Assembly: GCA_040080965.1 (NCBI GenBank)
Contig: JBEBHH010000009.1
Coordinates: 1 to 64,000 of the forward strand
Source of the DNA: SHZI01 sp040080965
GTDB taxonomy: Bacteria > Pseudomonadota > Gammaproteobacteria > Steroidobacterales > GCA-2729495
Length of the DNA stretch: 64,000 nucleotides
Direction of reading: 5' to 3'
Every line of letters begins with the position of its first letter. Positions within the stretch are counted from its first letter, which is position 1. Of this stretch, positions 26,476 to 35,366 are shown one piece after another. The translations under genes and the position numbers were made by a program. Under the pieces are notes generated by a model. It was given only the letters and a program-made list of their open reading frames with translations. It had not been told where the DNA came from and searched no databases.

Positions 26476-28233
26476 ATGCAGATCACCACTCATATCGCGC
26501 AAGTCGTGCGCGCCGCGCTCGACTGGCCGGTCGAACGGGCCGGCCAGGTCGAGGACGCCCTCACCGCTCCCCCGAATGCCGCGCTCGGCGACATCGCCTT
26601 CCCCTGCTTCCAGCTGGCGAAGGAACTGCGCTCGGCTCCGAACCTGATTGCCAAGAACCTGGCGGCAAAGATCGGCCCGGACCCGATCATCGCCAGCGCC
26701 CGGGCGGAAGGGCCCTACCTCAACCTGTTCCTGAACCGGGCCAACGCCACGGAACAGGTGCTCGGCGAGATCCGCGACCACCCGGACACCTTCGGGCGTC
26801 GGGATCTCGGCGCCGGCCGAACGCTGGTGCTGGATTTCTCGGCGCCCAACATCGCCAAGCCCTTCCACTTCGGCCACCTGCGCTCCACCAACCTGGGCGC
26901 CGACCTGGCCCGGATCTTCACCTTCCAGGGCTGGAAGGTGATCCGGAAGAACTACATCGGCGACTGGGGCACCCAGTTCGGCTTCGTCATCTGGGCCTGG
27001 CAGCAGTGGGGCGACGAGAGCTCGCTCGAGGCGCGCGCCATCGACTACCTGGTCGAGCTGTACGTGAAGGCCTACCAGCAGAGCGAGCAGGACCCCGGCG
27101 TGCGCGAGCAGGCGCGGGCCTTGTTCCTGCGCCTGGAGAAAGGCGACCCGGAGATCGTCGCCCTGTGGGAGCGGTTCCGCGCCCTGTCGCTGGAGGGCTT
27201 CCACCGCACCTACGACCGCCTCGGGATCGCCTTCGAGTCCTGGGACGGCGAGTCCTCGCTGAACGACAAGGTCCAGCCCGTCATCGCCCGCTTCCTGAAG
27301 GCCGGCGTGGCAAGGGAGTCCCTGGGCGCGATCGTCGTGGACGTGTCGGACGTGCTCGGCCGCGAGATCGCGCCCTGCATGCTGCAGAAGTCCGACGGCG
27401 CCTCCACCTACGCCGCGCGGGACTGCGCCGAGGCCATCGACCGGTGGGAGAAGTACCGGTTCGGCGCCAACGTCTACGTGGTCTCCCGGCAGGAGGACCA
27501 CTTCGCCCAGGTCTTCGCCGCCCTCGGGAAGCTCGCCGTGGCGGAGCAGTGGCCGGAGAACTGGCCCGCGCTCTGCGAGAACGTGAGCTTCGGCTTCGTG
27601 CGGGGCATGTCCACCCGCAAGGGCGAGGCGGTATGGCTGGAGGCGGTGCTGGACGAGGCCCGTGATCGGGCCGCGCGTTACCGGGAGGAGCGCGCGGCCG
27701 CCAACGCGCGGGCCCATGCGGAGCTGCCGGCCACGGACCTTGCCGCGATCAGCGAGTCCGTGGGCCAGGCCGCCCTGCTGTACTTCGACGTGTCGTCCCG
27801 GCGGCTCACCGACGTGACCTTCGACTGGGACACCGTGCTCCAGTTCGAGGGCAACACCGGCCCGTACCTGCAGTACACCCACGCACGCATGAGCGGCATC
27901 TTCCGCAAGGCGGCCGAGGCCGGCATCGCGACGACGGCGAAGCCGGGCGACGTGCAGCTGCTGGCGGCCGACGAGGAGTGGGCGCTGGTGCAGAAACTGC
28001 GCGGCTTCAGCCACGCCGTGCGGCGGGCCGCGGAAGGGCGGGAGCCCTTCGAGGTGGCCCATTACCTGCACGAGCTGGCCAGCGTGTTCAACGCCTTTTA
28101 CAACCGGCACGTGGTTCTGGACGAGGCCGACCCGGCCCGCAGCCGCGCGCGGCTCGTGCTCGTGGGCAGCACGCGCGCCGTCCTGGCGACCGGGCTCAGG
28201 CTGCTCGGGATCCGTCCGCTGGAGTACATGTAG
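26476..28233 (+). CDS. argS: Arginyl-tRNA synthetase
   Basis: A 585-residue class I synthetase that charges tRNA-Arg. The N-terminal Add-1 domain binds the tRNA D-loop. The HIGH signature appears as PFHFGHLRSTNLG near residue 132. The KMSKS loop is represented by GMSTRKGE near residue 378, a replacement usual in ArgRS, which needs tRNA for arginine activation. The C-terminal anticodon-binding helical bundle has LHELASVFNAFYNRHVVL. Length and motifs are normal. The stop overlaps the SPOR gene start by one base (TAGTG). Confidence 0.97.
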   Translation: MQITTHIAQVVRAALDWPVERAGQVEDALTAPPNAALGDIAFPCFQLAKELRSAPNLIAKNLAAKIGPDPIIASARAEGPYLNLFLNRANATEQVLGEIRDHPDTFGRRDLGAGRTLVLDFSAPNIAKPFHFGHLRSTNLGADLARIFTFQGWKVIRKNYIGDWGTQFGFVIWAWQQWGDESSLEARAIDYLVELYVKAYQQSEQDPGVREQARALFLRLEKGDPEIVALWERFRALSLEGFHRTYDRLGIAFESWDGESSLNDKVQPVIARFLKAGVARESLGAIVVDVSDVLGREIAPCMLQKSDGASTYAARDCAEAIDRWEKYRFGANVYVVSRQEDHFAQVFAALGKLAVAEQWPENWPALCENVSFGFVRGMSTRKGEAVWLEAVLDEARDRAARYREERAAANARAHAELPATDLAAISESVGQAALLYFDVSSRRLTDVTFDWDTVLQFEGNTGPYLQYTHARMSGIFRKAAEAGIATTAKPGDVQLLAADEEWALVQKLRGFSHAVRRAAEGREPFEVAHYLHELASVFNAFYNRHVVLDEADPARSRARLVLVGSTRAVLATGLRLLGIRPLEYM

Positions 28234-28826
28234 TGGCGAAGACCGCCACCGGACTCAAGCGCCGGCGCAACCGGCGCCGCAGTTCCGCCGGCCTCCCCCG
28301 CGGCTTCGCGATGGGGATCGTGCTGCTGGTGTGCACGGGCCTGGTGGCCTGGTACTTCCGGGCCGCGCTCGACGCGGCCTTTACGCCGCAGGAAGGCGCG
28401 CCGTCCGTGGAGCAGAAGCCCGCGGGCAAGGACGGCAAGCCAGTACACGTGAAGCCCGCGGAGGAGGCGCCGCCGCCGGCCGAGGCCACCGACCGCTTCG
28501 AGTTCTACGACATGCTGCCCGACGCCGAGGTGGAGGTGACCGAGCAGCCGAAGGCCTCCGGTCCCGGTGGTCCGCCACCCGTGTCCGTGCCGGGCACCTA
28601 CGTGGTCCAGGCCGGCGCGTTCCCGAATTTCGCGGAGGCCGACAAGGTGAAGGCCCGGCTGGCCCTGCTCGGGGTGGTATCCGAGATCCAGACCGCGGAC
28701 GCCAACGGCACCACGTTCCACCGCGTGCGCATCGGCCCCATCGACGACCTGAACGAGCTCAACCGGCTGCGGGCCCGGCTGCGCCAGAATGGCATCGAGT
28801 ACCTCGTCATTCCCGTCGGTGAATAG
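28233..28826 (+). CDS. SPOR-domain membrane protein
   Basis: A 197-residue bitopic protein: a very basic N-terminus (KRRRNRRRS), one membrane helix (about residues 27-47), a Pro-rich spacer and a C-terminal SPOR domain (GTYVVQAGAFPNFAEADKVKARL, ending NGIEYLVIPVG). SPOR domains bind peptidoglycan stripped of stem peptides at the septum. The place after priA-argS is the usual site for the FtsN-like SPOR protein of gammaproteobacteria; in many genomes hslVU follows, but here it does not. The GTG start is one base inside the argS stop. Confidence 0.9.
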   Translation: MAKTATGLKRRRNRRRSSAGLPRGFAMGIVLLVCTGLVAWYFRAALDAAFTPQEGAPSVEQKPAGKDGKPVHVKPAEEAPPPAEATDRFEFYDMLPDAEVEVTEQPKASGPGGPPPVSVPGTYVVQAGAFPNFAEADKVKARLALLGVVSEIQTADANGTTFHRVRIGPIDDLNELNRLRARLRQNGIEYLVIPVGE

Positions 28827-29841
28827 GCTCTCACTGGCGGCGCTCCCCACGGCACTCGAACCTGCCCGGCGGCTCGGCGCGGCCATCGGCGCGCCGGACC
28901 TGCTCACCAAGCGCGATGACCTGGCCGGACTCGCCTACGGCGGCAACAAGGTTCGCAAGCTTCAGTACCTGCTGGGCGATGCCGTCAACCGCGGCTGCGA
29001 CGCCGTGGTCACCTTCGGCGCGGCAGGATCCAATCACGCCCTGGCAACCGCCATCTATGCGAAGCAGGTCGGGCTCGCGTGCCACGCCGTCCTCACGGAC
29101 CAGATCCCGACGCCCTGGGTGGCGAACACGCTCCGCTGGCACTGCCTGCTCGGCACGCACATCGTGCCGGCCGCCGGGTTCGTCGAATCCCAGACGGAGG
29201 CGGCGCATCTCAAGGCCGCGCATGCGGCCGGACCCGGCCGGCTCTACGACATTCCCTGGGGCGGATCCTCGCCGCTCGGCTCGCTCGGCTTCGTCGACGC
29301 GGGCGCCGAGCTGGCAGCCCAGCTCGCCACGGCGGGGGTGACCGGGCCGGTCCGCGTCTACCTGCCCTGCGGAACGATGGGCAGCGTTGCCGGGTTGCTG
29401 ATCGGGCTCCGCCAGGCGGGCGTGGCGGCCACGGTGGTCAGCGTGAAAGTGGTGCCACAGAACGTCGTGGACGCGGCGGCCGTGCTGCGGCTGGCCGCGG
29501 CCACCATGGAATTGCTGCCGGCCGGAACGGCTCCTTCGATGGATGAACTTTCCGCCGGTCTGGAGTTCCGCCCCGAATTCGCGGGAGAGGGCTACGCGAT
29601 ACCGACACCCGGGTGCGTCGAGGCCGTGGCGCTGTCCCGCGACCTGGAGGGCTTCAGGCTGGACACCACTTACTCGGGCAAGGCGCTGGCGTGCCTCGTG
29701 GCCGACGCGCGAAGCGGGCGGCTGGGCGGCCAGACGCCGGTCTTCTGGCAGACGTGGAATTCGCGACCGTACCCGGCGCAGTTGGGCGCCGTGGATGTTT
29801 CAGCCTTGCCGCCCGCCTTCGGCAAGTTCTTCCCGCACTGA
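28819..29841 (+). CDS. PLP-dependent ACC deaminase / D-cysteine desulfhydrase family enzyme
   Basis: A 340-residue fold-type II PLP enzyme. The PLP Schiff-base lysine is in YGGNKVRKLQYLL (near residue 41). The FGAAGSNHALATA loop and the phosphate-binding PCGTMGSVAGLLIGL are present. The family includes 1-aminocyclopropane-1-carboxylate deaminases and D-cysteine desulfhydrases; the FGAAGSNHALATA context matches the latter type better, but I cannot fix the substrate. The GTG at 28819 overlaps the SPOR gene stop; an in-frame ATG at 28789 is an alternative, with no clear ribosome-binding site for either. The 3' end overlaps the convergent Rieske oxygenase gene by 42 bp. Confidence 0.85.
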   Translation: MNRLSLAALPTALEPARRLGAAIGAPDLLTKRDDLAGLAYGGNKVRKLQYLLGDAVNRGCDAVVTFGAAGSNHALATAIYAKQVGLACHAVLTDQIPTPWVANTLRWHCLLGTHIVPAAGFVESQTEAAHLKAAHAAGPGRLYDIPWGGSSPLGSLGFVDAGAELAAQLATAGVTGPVRVYLPCGTMGSVAGLLIGLRQAGVAATVVSVKVVPQNVVDAAAVLRLAAATMELLPAGTAPSMDELSAGLEFRPEFAGEGYAIPTPGCVEAVALSRDLEGFRLDTTYSGKALACLVADARSGRLGGQTPVFWQTWNSRPYPAQLGAVDVSALPPAFGKFFPH

Positions 29842-30984
29842 CTCTGCCTCCCCGGCGGATGGCGGCAGGAGCGGGACACTGTCCAGCACCCAGCCGGAGT
29901 GCTCCCGGCGGGCCGGGCTCGGGATCGCGAAGGCCTCGCGTCCGCGGCGGCGGTTGACCTCGGCCATGTCGATGCGCCAGCCACGGTCTTCCCAGGCCTT
30001 CAGCTTGTCGCGATAGCTGGCAACGGTGATGTCGGCCGGCGTGAAGAATTCTTTCGTGCGCTTGTGTGGCGTCATGACGGGCCGGAGGTCGAGCAGGACA
30101 TCCCGGTCCTGGAACGCCACTGCCTCGTTGCGCCCCATCATGCGGGGGTCCTCGGCTTCGTCCAGCAGGAAGTTCCGCAGGTTCACCAGGTACAGGCTGG
30201 TCCGGCCCTCGTCGATGGGCGCTTCAAACAGGTACTGGTGGATGCTGATCTTGTCGGTCGGGTGGATCAGCGTCCAGACCATGGCTGCGCCGTGGTGGCC
30301 CGTGCCCCCGCGGATGATCGCGTCGACCGTGCGGCCCGACGCCTCCCGCATCTTGGCATCTGCCAGGGGCGGCGCGCGGCGGCTGCTGAAATGCCCGCTG
30401 TCCCAAGCCGTGTCGACGATCTCGTAGTCTTCGACGGCAATGCGGATGTCGTCCCGGTTGCCCGAGTAGCCGTGGGTCGGGTGGACGAATTCGTTGTGGG
30501 CGCCGTCGAGGCCGTTCTCGACGGAGCGCTGGTAATCGATGTCCCACTCGAAGTGCTGGATGGTCGCCCGCCAGCCCGGGTCGGGCTGGTCGCCCCGGTA
30601 CTCGGCGATCTCCATGATCGGGCAGCGCTCCTCGGCCGGCAGGTCGCCGAGGAAGACGAAGACGAGGCCGTACTTCTCCGTCACCGGATAGGCATCGACC
30701 CGCGCCCGTCCGGGGATGCGCGCCTGCTTGCCGAGGGAAGGAATCGCGGTGCACCGACCATCGCCGGCGAAGCGCCAGCCGTGATAGGGGCACTGAACCT
30801 GCCCATCGAGGACCTTGCCGTCGGCGAGCGAACCACCCCGGTGGATGCAGGTGTTGGCGAGGCACTGCACCTGGCCCGCGCCGTCGCGCCACAGGACGAC
30901 GTCCTGGGCCAGCATGCGCCGGCGGACAGGGGTGCCGGTGATGTCCGTGCTGCGGCCGGCCGGGTACCAGAAGTTGATGAACAT
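29800..30984 (-). CDS. Rieske non-heme iron oxygenase, alpha-type subunit
   Basis: A 394-residue ring-hydroxylating-type oxygenase. The N-terminal Rieske domain has complete [2Fe-2S] ligands, C46-x-H48 and C65-x-x-H68 (TCIHRGG, CPYHGW). The catalytic domain has D160-x2-H163-x4-H168 (NGLDGAHNEFVHPTH), the conserved bridge Asp and the two iron-binding His of the mononuclear site. Such enzymes hydroxylate or demethylate aromatic or alicyclic compounds with electrons from a reductase, which is not encoded nearby; a small Rieske ferredoxin is encoded at 61620-61973. Substrate unknown. It overlaps the PLP enzyme gene at the 3' end. Confidence 0.92.
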   Translation of the reverse strand: MFINFWYPAGRSTDITGTPVRRRMLAQDVVLWRDGAGQVQCLANTCIHRGGSLADGKVLDGQVQCPYHGWRFAGDGRCTAIPSLGKQARIPGRARVDAYPVTEKYGLVFVFLGDLPAEERCPIMEIAEYRGDQPDPGWRATIQHFEWDIDYQRSVENGLDGAHNEFVHPTHGYSGNRDDIRIAVEDYEIVDTAWDSGHFSSRRAPPLADAKMREASGRTVDAIIRGGTGHHGAAMVWTLIHPTDKISIHQYLFEAPIDEGRTSLYLVNLRNFLLDEAEDPRMMGRNEAVAFQDRDVLLDLRPVMTPHKRTKEFFTPADITVASYRDKLKAWEDRGWRIDMAEVNRRRGREAFAIPSPARREHSGWVLDSVPLLPPSAGEAESVREELAEGGRQG

Positions 30985-31077
30985 GGGGGTGAGTATATGC
31001 CGGGCAAAGCCCCTGCCCTAGGGGAGCTGAGGCGCCCGCGAATCCAGGCGATCGAGCCAGATTGTTGAACTGACTTG

Positions 31078-31100
31078 CCACCGTCCCCGGGGGACGATGG
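31078..31100. promoter_or_regulatory. 23-bp palindrome before the RAYT start
   Basis: CGTCCCC-G-GGGGACG is a perfect 15-bp palindrome at 31082-31096. It extends to CCA/TGG on both sides with one mismatch, to span 31078-31100. It lies 4 bp before the transposase ATG and contains the only purine-rich ribosome-binding candidate (GGGGGA), so a folded transcript would limit translation. Confidence 0.5.
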
Positions 31101-31104
31101 CGCC

Positions 31105-31710
31105 ATGCAAGGCCCTCCGCAATCCCGCCTGCGGCTGCAGGGCGCGATTCATCACGTTGCCCTGCGCGGCCTGGACGGGCGCGCGCTGTTTGGCAATGCA
31201 GCCGACCATGCGGCGCTGGACGTGATGGTCGGCGACCTGCTGCAACACTTCAGCGCGCGGGTCCACGCGTACTGCTGGATGACCAATCACCTGCACCTTG
31301 CCGTGGAAATCCCGCCCGGGCAGATGAGCGCGCTGCAGGCCGAACTGGTGGAGAGATACACCCTGCACCGTCATGGCGGACGTCAGGTACCCGACGCGCT
31401 CTTCGCACCTCCCGACCCGCCCTTCCGGGTGGACGCCGATGCCTACCTGCTGCAGCTGATCCGCTACATCCACCTCAACCCGCTCCGGGCAGGACTGGTG
31501 CGGGATGCGGCGGATTACCCCTGGTCGGGACACCGGACCTACCTGGGCCGGGGCGGCCCGCCCTGGTTGTCGACGGACCTGGGCTTCCGCCTGCTCGGCG
31601 GCGACCTGCTGCGGGCCGCGGCGGCGTACCGCGTGTTCGTCGCACCGGTCACCACCCGCGTGAACCGGGAAACCCTGGTGAGCTCGTTGTCTTACCCGGG
31701 GCGGTATTGA
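31105..31710 (+). mobile_element. REP-associated tyrosine transposase (RAYT, Y1/HUH type)
   Basis: A 201-residue single-strand DNA transposase of the IS200/IS605-related RAYT class. The HUH metal motif is H62-L-H64 in YCWMTNHLHLAV, and the catalytic tyrosine is Y121 in QLIRYIHLNPLRAGLV. RAYTs are single-copy domesticated enzymes that recognise REP hairpins and can cut and join them. A REP unit lies just downstream (31718-31746), with the same sequence as the two REPs at 52996-53101. The gene sits where trkA is often found beyond ntrX in related genomes. The ATG at 31105 is chosen by family alignment; a TTG at 31075 is possible. Confidence 0.9.
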
Positions 31711-31717
31711 AGTGTGA

Positions 31718-31746
31718 GGGCGGGGTCGCGCCGGTCGGCGCTCCTA
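31718..31746 (-). repeat. REP unit downstream of RAYT, containing the ntrX stop
   Basis: On the minus strand the unit reads TAGGAGCGCC-GACC-GGCGCGACCCCGCCC. The core stem is GCGCC/GGCGC with a 4-nt loop, and the conserved GACCCCGCCC tail follows. Apart from the loop, the sequence is identical to both arms of the repeat at 52996-53101. The leading TAG is the stop codon of ntrX. The unit lies 7 bp after the RAYT stop, the usual close association of RAYT and REP. Confidence 0.85.
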
Positions 31747-33099
31747 TTCCTCTTCCGTCACCTGCCGGAAGTCGACACCAAGGGCGCGGAGTTTGCGATA
31801 GAGGTGCGTCCGCTCCATGCCTACGCGCTTCGCCAGCAAGCCGACCCTGCCGCCGCACAGCGCCAGCTGCTGGGTCAGGTAGGCCTGCTCGAACTTCTCG
31901 CGGGCTTCCCGCAGCGGCAGGCTGAGCAGGTCCTGCTTCACCAGCGGCTCGGGGCCACTCGTGGCGGGCGCCAGTTGCTCCTCGAGTTCCGCGAGGCCGA
32001 TCTCCTCCACGCCGCCGGCGACGAGCAGGCGCCGCACCAGGTTGGTCAGCTCGCGCACGTTGCCGGGCCAGGGGTAGTGGCGGAGTCGGTTCTGGGCCGC
32101 GAGGCCGAAGCGGCGGAAGGCCAGGCCGTCCTCGTCCACGAGCCTGTCCACCGTGTAGCGCAGGAGTTCCGGCACGTCCTCGTGCCGCTCGCGGAGCGGC
32201 GGCACGCGCAGCTCGAGCACGGCAAGGCGGGCCAGCAGGTCGGGGCGCACGTGGCCCGCGCCCTCCGGCGCCAGCGAGGCGATGACACGCAGGTCGAACG
32301 CCACCGGTGCCGTCTGTCCGAGGCGGACGTAGGTGCCCTGCTCCAGGGCTCCGGCCAGGAGCTTCTGCCCGCCCGGGCACAGGTCCTGCAGGTCGCGCAC
32401 GAAGAGCGTGCCGCCCGCCGCCTGCTCGATTGCACCGGGCTGCACCTCGCCGTTCACGACGCTGCCGAAGATCAGCGCCGCCGCGTTCTCCTCGGGGACG
32501 GCTGCGCCCACGAGCGGGACGAAGGGCCGCTGGCCGTGTCCCGCCAGGTCGTGCAGGTAGCGGGCCACGACGGTCCGGCCGGAACCGGACTCGCCCACGA
32601 TCAGCACCGGTTCGTGGCGGCGCGCGACGCTGGCGGCCTGCTCGCGGAGGGCGCGCATCAGCGGGCTTCGGCCACCGGGCTCGAGCCGCTTGGGCAGGAG
32701 CGTGCGGGGCGCCGGTCGGCTCGGTTCGGGCGAGCGGTCCAGCGCCTTCTCGACCGTGCGCAGCAGCTTGGCAAGCGACAGGGGCTTCTCGACGAAGTCG
32801 ACCGCGCCGAGGCGCGTGGCCTCGACCGCCGTCTCCACCGTGCCGTGGCCCGAGAGGATCACCACCGGGCACCGGGGGGAGCCGTCGCGGGCCCATTCCC
32901 GGAGCAGGGTGATGCCGTCCACGTCCGGCATCCAGACGTCCAGCAGGATCAGGTCGGGCCGCTCCCGGCCCACTTCCGCGCGGGCCGTGGCGGCGTCGGA
33001 CGCGACACTCACCGCGTAGCCCTCGTCCTCCAGGATGTCACTGATGGTGTTGCGGATGTCGTCTTCGTCATCCACCACGAGTATGTGTGCTGCACTCAT
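31744..33099 (-). CDS. ntrX: NtrX-like response regulator with degenerate AAA+ domain
   Basis: A 451-residue protein: receiver domain (residues 5-120, phospho-acceptor in LILLDVWMPD, Lys in FVEKPLS), AAA+ domain (~145-365) and C-terminal Fis-type HTH (VGLLAKRVGMERTHLYRKLRALG). It is the partner of NtrY. The AAA+ part is degenerate: Walker A is GESGSGR (Lys replaced by Arg), Walker B is LFVRDLQDL (no DE), and the GAFTGA loop that contacts sigma-54 is missing. The sensor II region WPGNVRELTNL is kept. It therefore probably acts as a DNA-binding regulator at sigma-70 promoters. The start (33099) overlaps the ntrY stop by 4 bp. Confidence 0.92.
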   Translation of the reverse strand: MSAAHILVVDDEDDIRNTISDILEDEGYAVSVASDAATARAEVGRERPDLILLDVWMPDVDGITLLREWARDGSPRCPVVILSGHGTVETAVEATRLGAVDFVEKPLSLAKLLRTVEKALDRSPEPSRPAPRTLLPKRLEPGGRSPLMRALREQAASVARRHEPVLIVGESGSGRTVVARYLHDLAGHGQRPFVPLVGAAVPEENAAALIFGSVVNGEVQPGAIEQAAGGTLFVRDLQDLCPGGQKLLAGALEQGTYVRLGQTAPVAFDLRVIASLAPEGAGHVRPDLLARLAVLELRVPPLRERHEDVPELLRYTVDRLVDEDGLAFRRFGLAAQNRLRHYPWPGNVRELTNLVRRLLVAGGVEEIGLAELEEQLAPATSGPEPLVKQDLLSLPLREAREKFEQAYLTQQLALCGGRVGLLAKRVGMERTHLYRKLRALGVDFRQVTEEE

Positions 33100-35366
33100 G
33101 CTCTTTCCCTCCACGGCTCGACGCGGACCGGCCGCGTCTCGCTCAGCGCGTCACGGACGGTGGCCCGGACCGGCAATCGCACGACCAGGCGGGCGCCCCG
33201 CTCGGCCAGATTCTCGGCGGCCACGGTGCCGCCATGCTCCTCGACCAGCTTTTTCACGATGGCCAGGCCAAGGCCCGTGCCCTTCTTCTTGCTCGTCACG
33301 TAGGGCTCGAAGAGCCGCCCAATGACGTCCGCGTCGATTCCCGGGCCGTTGTCTGCCACGCTGATCTCGGCAAAGGCCCGCTCGCCAACCGGCAGGCTCT
33401 TCGCCACGATCTCGATGGCCCCATCGGCCTGGCCCTCCAGTGCTTCCTGGGCGTTCCGGATCAGGTTGTGGAGCAGCTGCCGGACCCGCACCGCGTCGGC
33501 CTCCACGTGAAGTTCGTCCTCGAGCGCCAGCTTCACGACGGGCTGGCCCTCCTGGGCCCGGTAGAGCCACGCCACTTCGCGGACCAGCTGCCCGAGGTCC
33601 ACCTGCGCGATGGTCACCGCCGGCGCGCGGGCGTACTCGCTGAACGCGTTGACCATGTCGCGCATGGCCTCGACCTGCTGGACGATGGTGTGGGTCGAGC
33701 GGTCGAGCACCTGGCCGTCTTCCGCGGTCATGGTCGGCAGGTAGCGGCGGCGGATCCGCTCGGCCGCGAGCCGGATAGGGGTGAGCGGATTCTTGATCTC
33801 GTGGGCGAGGCGCCGGGCGACCTCGCCCCAGGCGGCCTCGCGCTGGGCCACCAGCAGCTCGGTCACGTCGTCGAAGACGATGATCGCGCCGCCGGCGTGC
33901 ATCGTGAAGGCCGGCTCGTCCCCTGCGAGGTCGACGCCGGGCAGGGCCGAGCTGGCGCAGTTCAGGATTCGCCGCGCGCCCTCGGTGCGCAGCACGATCT
34001 GGCCGCGCCATTCGCGCTGCTCGCCCTTCAGGTGCGGCCGGCAGGCGTCGATGAACTGGGCCGGCAGCGGCCCAGTGCCCGAGATTTCGTCCAGGGACGA
34101 GCCGGCGCGGGAGGCAAGGTCGACGCCGAGGATCTCCCCCGCGGCGTCGTTCGCGATCCGGATGCGCCCGTCGGCGGCGATGGCGATGACGCCCGTGGAG
34201 AGGCGCCCGAGGATCGTCGCGAGGTTGGCCCGCTCCCGCTCGAGCTGCTGCTGGCTGACGCGGCTTTCCTCCCGCGCGCGGCCCAGGCGCTCGATCATCC
34301 CGTTGAAGGATTCGATGAGGAAGCCGACCTCGTCGGCGGCGCCGGGCGGCAGGCGCGTATCGAAGTCGCCCTTCGCGACGGCCTCGGTGCCGGCGGCCAG
34401 GGACTCGATCGGCGCCGCCAGCCGGCGGGCCAGGTAGAAGGCCCCGGTGGCCGCCGAGAGCAGCGACAGCAGCAGCACGAGCGACAGCGTGACCGTCAGG
34501 TTGTCCTTGAGCGGATCGCGCAGGAAACGAAGTTCCGAATAGCGGGTGTAGGTGTCCTGCACGGCATCGGCCAGGCGCCCCTGCCGGTAGCCAATCGGGT
34601 ACACGGCCTGCAGGTACCGGGGCTTGTTGTCGCCGGCAGCGGCCGGGATGTCGCCCGGAATCGGCACGGCGGCGCGAACCTGGTAGCGCGCGTTGCCCAT
34701 GGGCTCCAGCGCCACGAAGCGCTGGTTCTGGGCCAGCTCGTCCAGGGCGTCCTCGGACAGTACCGGAGGCAACACGTCGCTGCGCGCGCTCGAAGCGGCA
34801 ACCCGGAGCTCGGGCGTGAACACGGTGAGCTCGTCCGCGTTCGCATCCGCGCGCAACACGCTGAGGGCGCGGGCCAGCGCGTCACCGTCGAGGTTGCCCA
34901 GCGCGGCAGCCAGCGCATTCGTCTGGGACAGCCTGGACGTGGCCTGCACCTCCAGCGATTCCCGGCTGAGGCGCAGCGCGGAGGCGAGTTCCTGTTCCAG
35001 GTCGGAGTCGAACCAGCTGTCGATGCCGCCATTCACGAACTGCAGGGCGAAGAAGTACACGATGAGCAGCGGCACCAGCGTCAGGCCCACGAACAGGCCG
35101 ACCAGCCGCGCCCGCAGTCGGGCGCCGGGCGCACGCCGCCGGTAGTCCCGCACGAGCCGGAACAGGTTGATCAGGATCAGGCCGAGCAGGACGACCGCGG
35201 CCACGGCGTTGACCGCCAGGATCAGCACGTGCCGGCGCCCGAAGTCCGCAAGGCTCGACGCGTAGCGGCCGAGCAGCAGGAGCGCGCCGATGCCCATCAC
35301 CACGCCGCCCACGGTGATGGCGAGCGTTGCGTAGCGCTTCAGCCTGCGGCGGCTATCCGGCGTCAT
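33096..35366 (-). CDS. ntrY: NtrY-like sensor histidine kinase
   Basis: A 756-residue membrane kinase. Helices near residues 14-34, 46-70 and 86-108 precede a periplasmic domain of about 175 residues, a fourth helix near 290-310 and a HAMP domain (~310-365). A PAS domain (~380-490) is followed by the phospho-acceptor H522 in RLAHEIKNPLTPIRL and the ATPase domain (LLHNLIRNAQEAL, VADNGPGID, GTGLGLAIVKKL). NtrYX systems respond to nitrogen, redox or envelope conditions; the input here is unknown. The start overlaps the DUF4390 gene by 4 bp and the stop overlaps ntrX. Confidence 0.95.
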   Translation of the reverse strand: MTPDSRRRLKRYATLAITVGGVVMGIGALLLLGRYASSLADFGRRHVLILAVNAVAAVVLLGLILINLFRLVRDYRRRAPGARLRARLVGLFVGLTLVPLLIVYFFALQFVNGGIDSWFDSDLEQELASALRLSRESLEVQATSRLSQTNALAAALGNLDGDALARALSVLRADANADELTVFTPELRVAASSARSDVLPPVLSEDALDELAQNQRFVALEPMGNARYQVRAAVPIPGDIPAAAGDNKPRYLQAVYPIGYRQGRLADAVQDTYTRYSELRFLRDPLKDNLTVTLSLVLLLSLLSAATGAFYLARRLAAPIESLAAGTEAVAKGDFDTRLPPGAADEVGFLIESFNGMIERLGRAREESRVSQQQLERERANLATILGRLSTGVIAIAADGRIRIANDAAGEILGVDLASRAGSSLDEISGTGPLPAQFIDACRPHLKGEQREWRGQIVLRTEGARRILNCASSALPGVDLAGDEPAFTMHAGGAIIVFDDVTELLVAQREAAWGEVARRLAHEIKNPLTPIRLAAERIRRRYLPTMTAEDGQVLDRSTHTIVQQVEAMRDMVNAFSEYARAPAVTIAQVDLGQLVREVAWLYRAQEGQPVVKLALEDELHVEADAVRVRQLLHNLIRNAQEALEGQADGAIEIVAKSLPVGERAFAEISVADNGPGIDADVIGRLFEPYVTSKKKGTGLGLAIVKKLVEEHGGTVAAENLAERGARLVVRLPVRATVRDALSETRPVRVEPWRERA

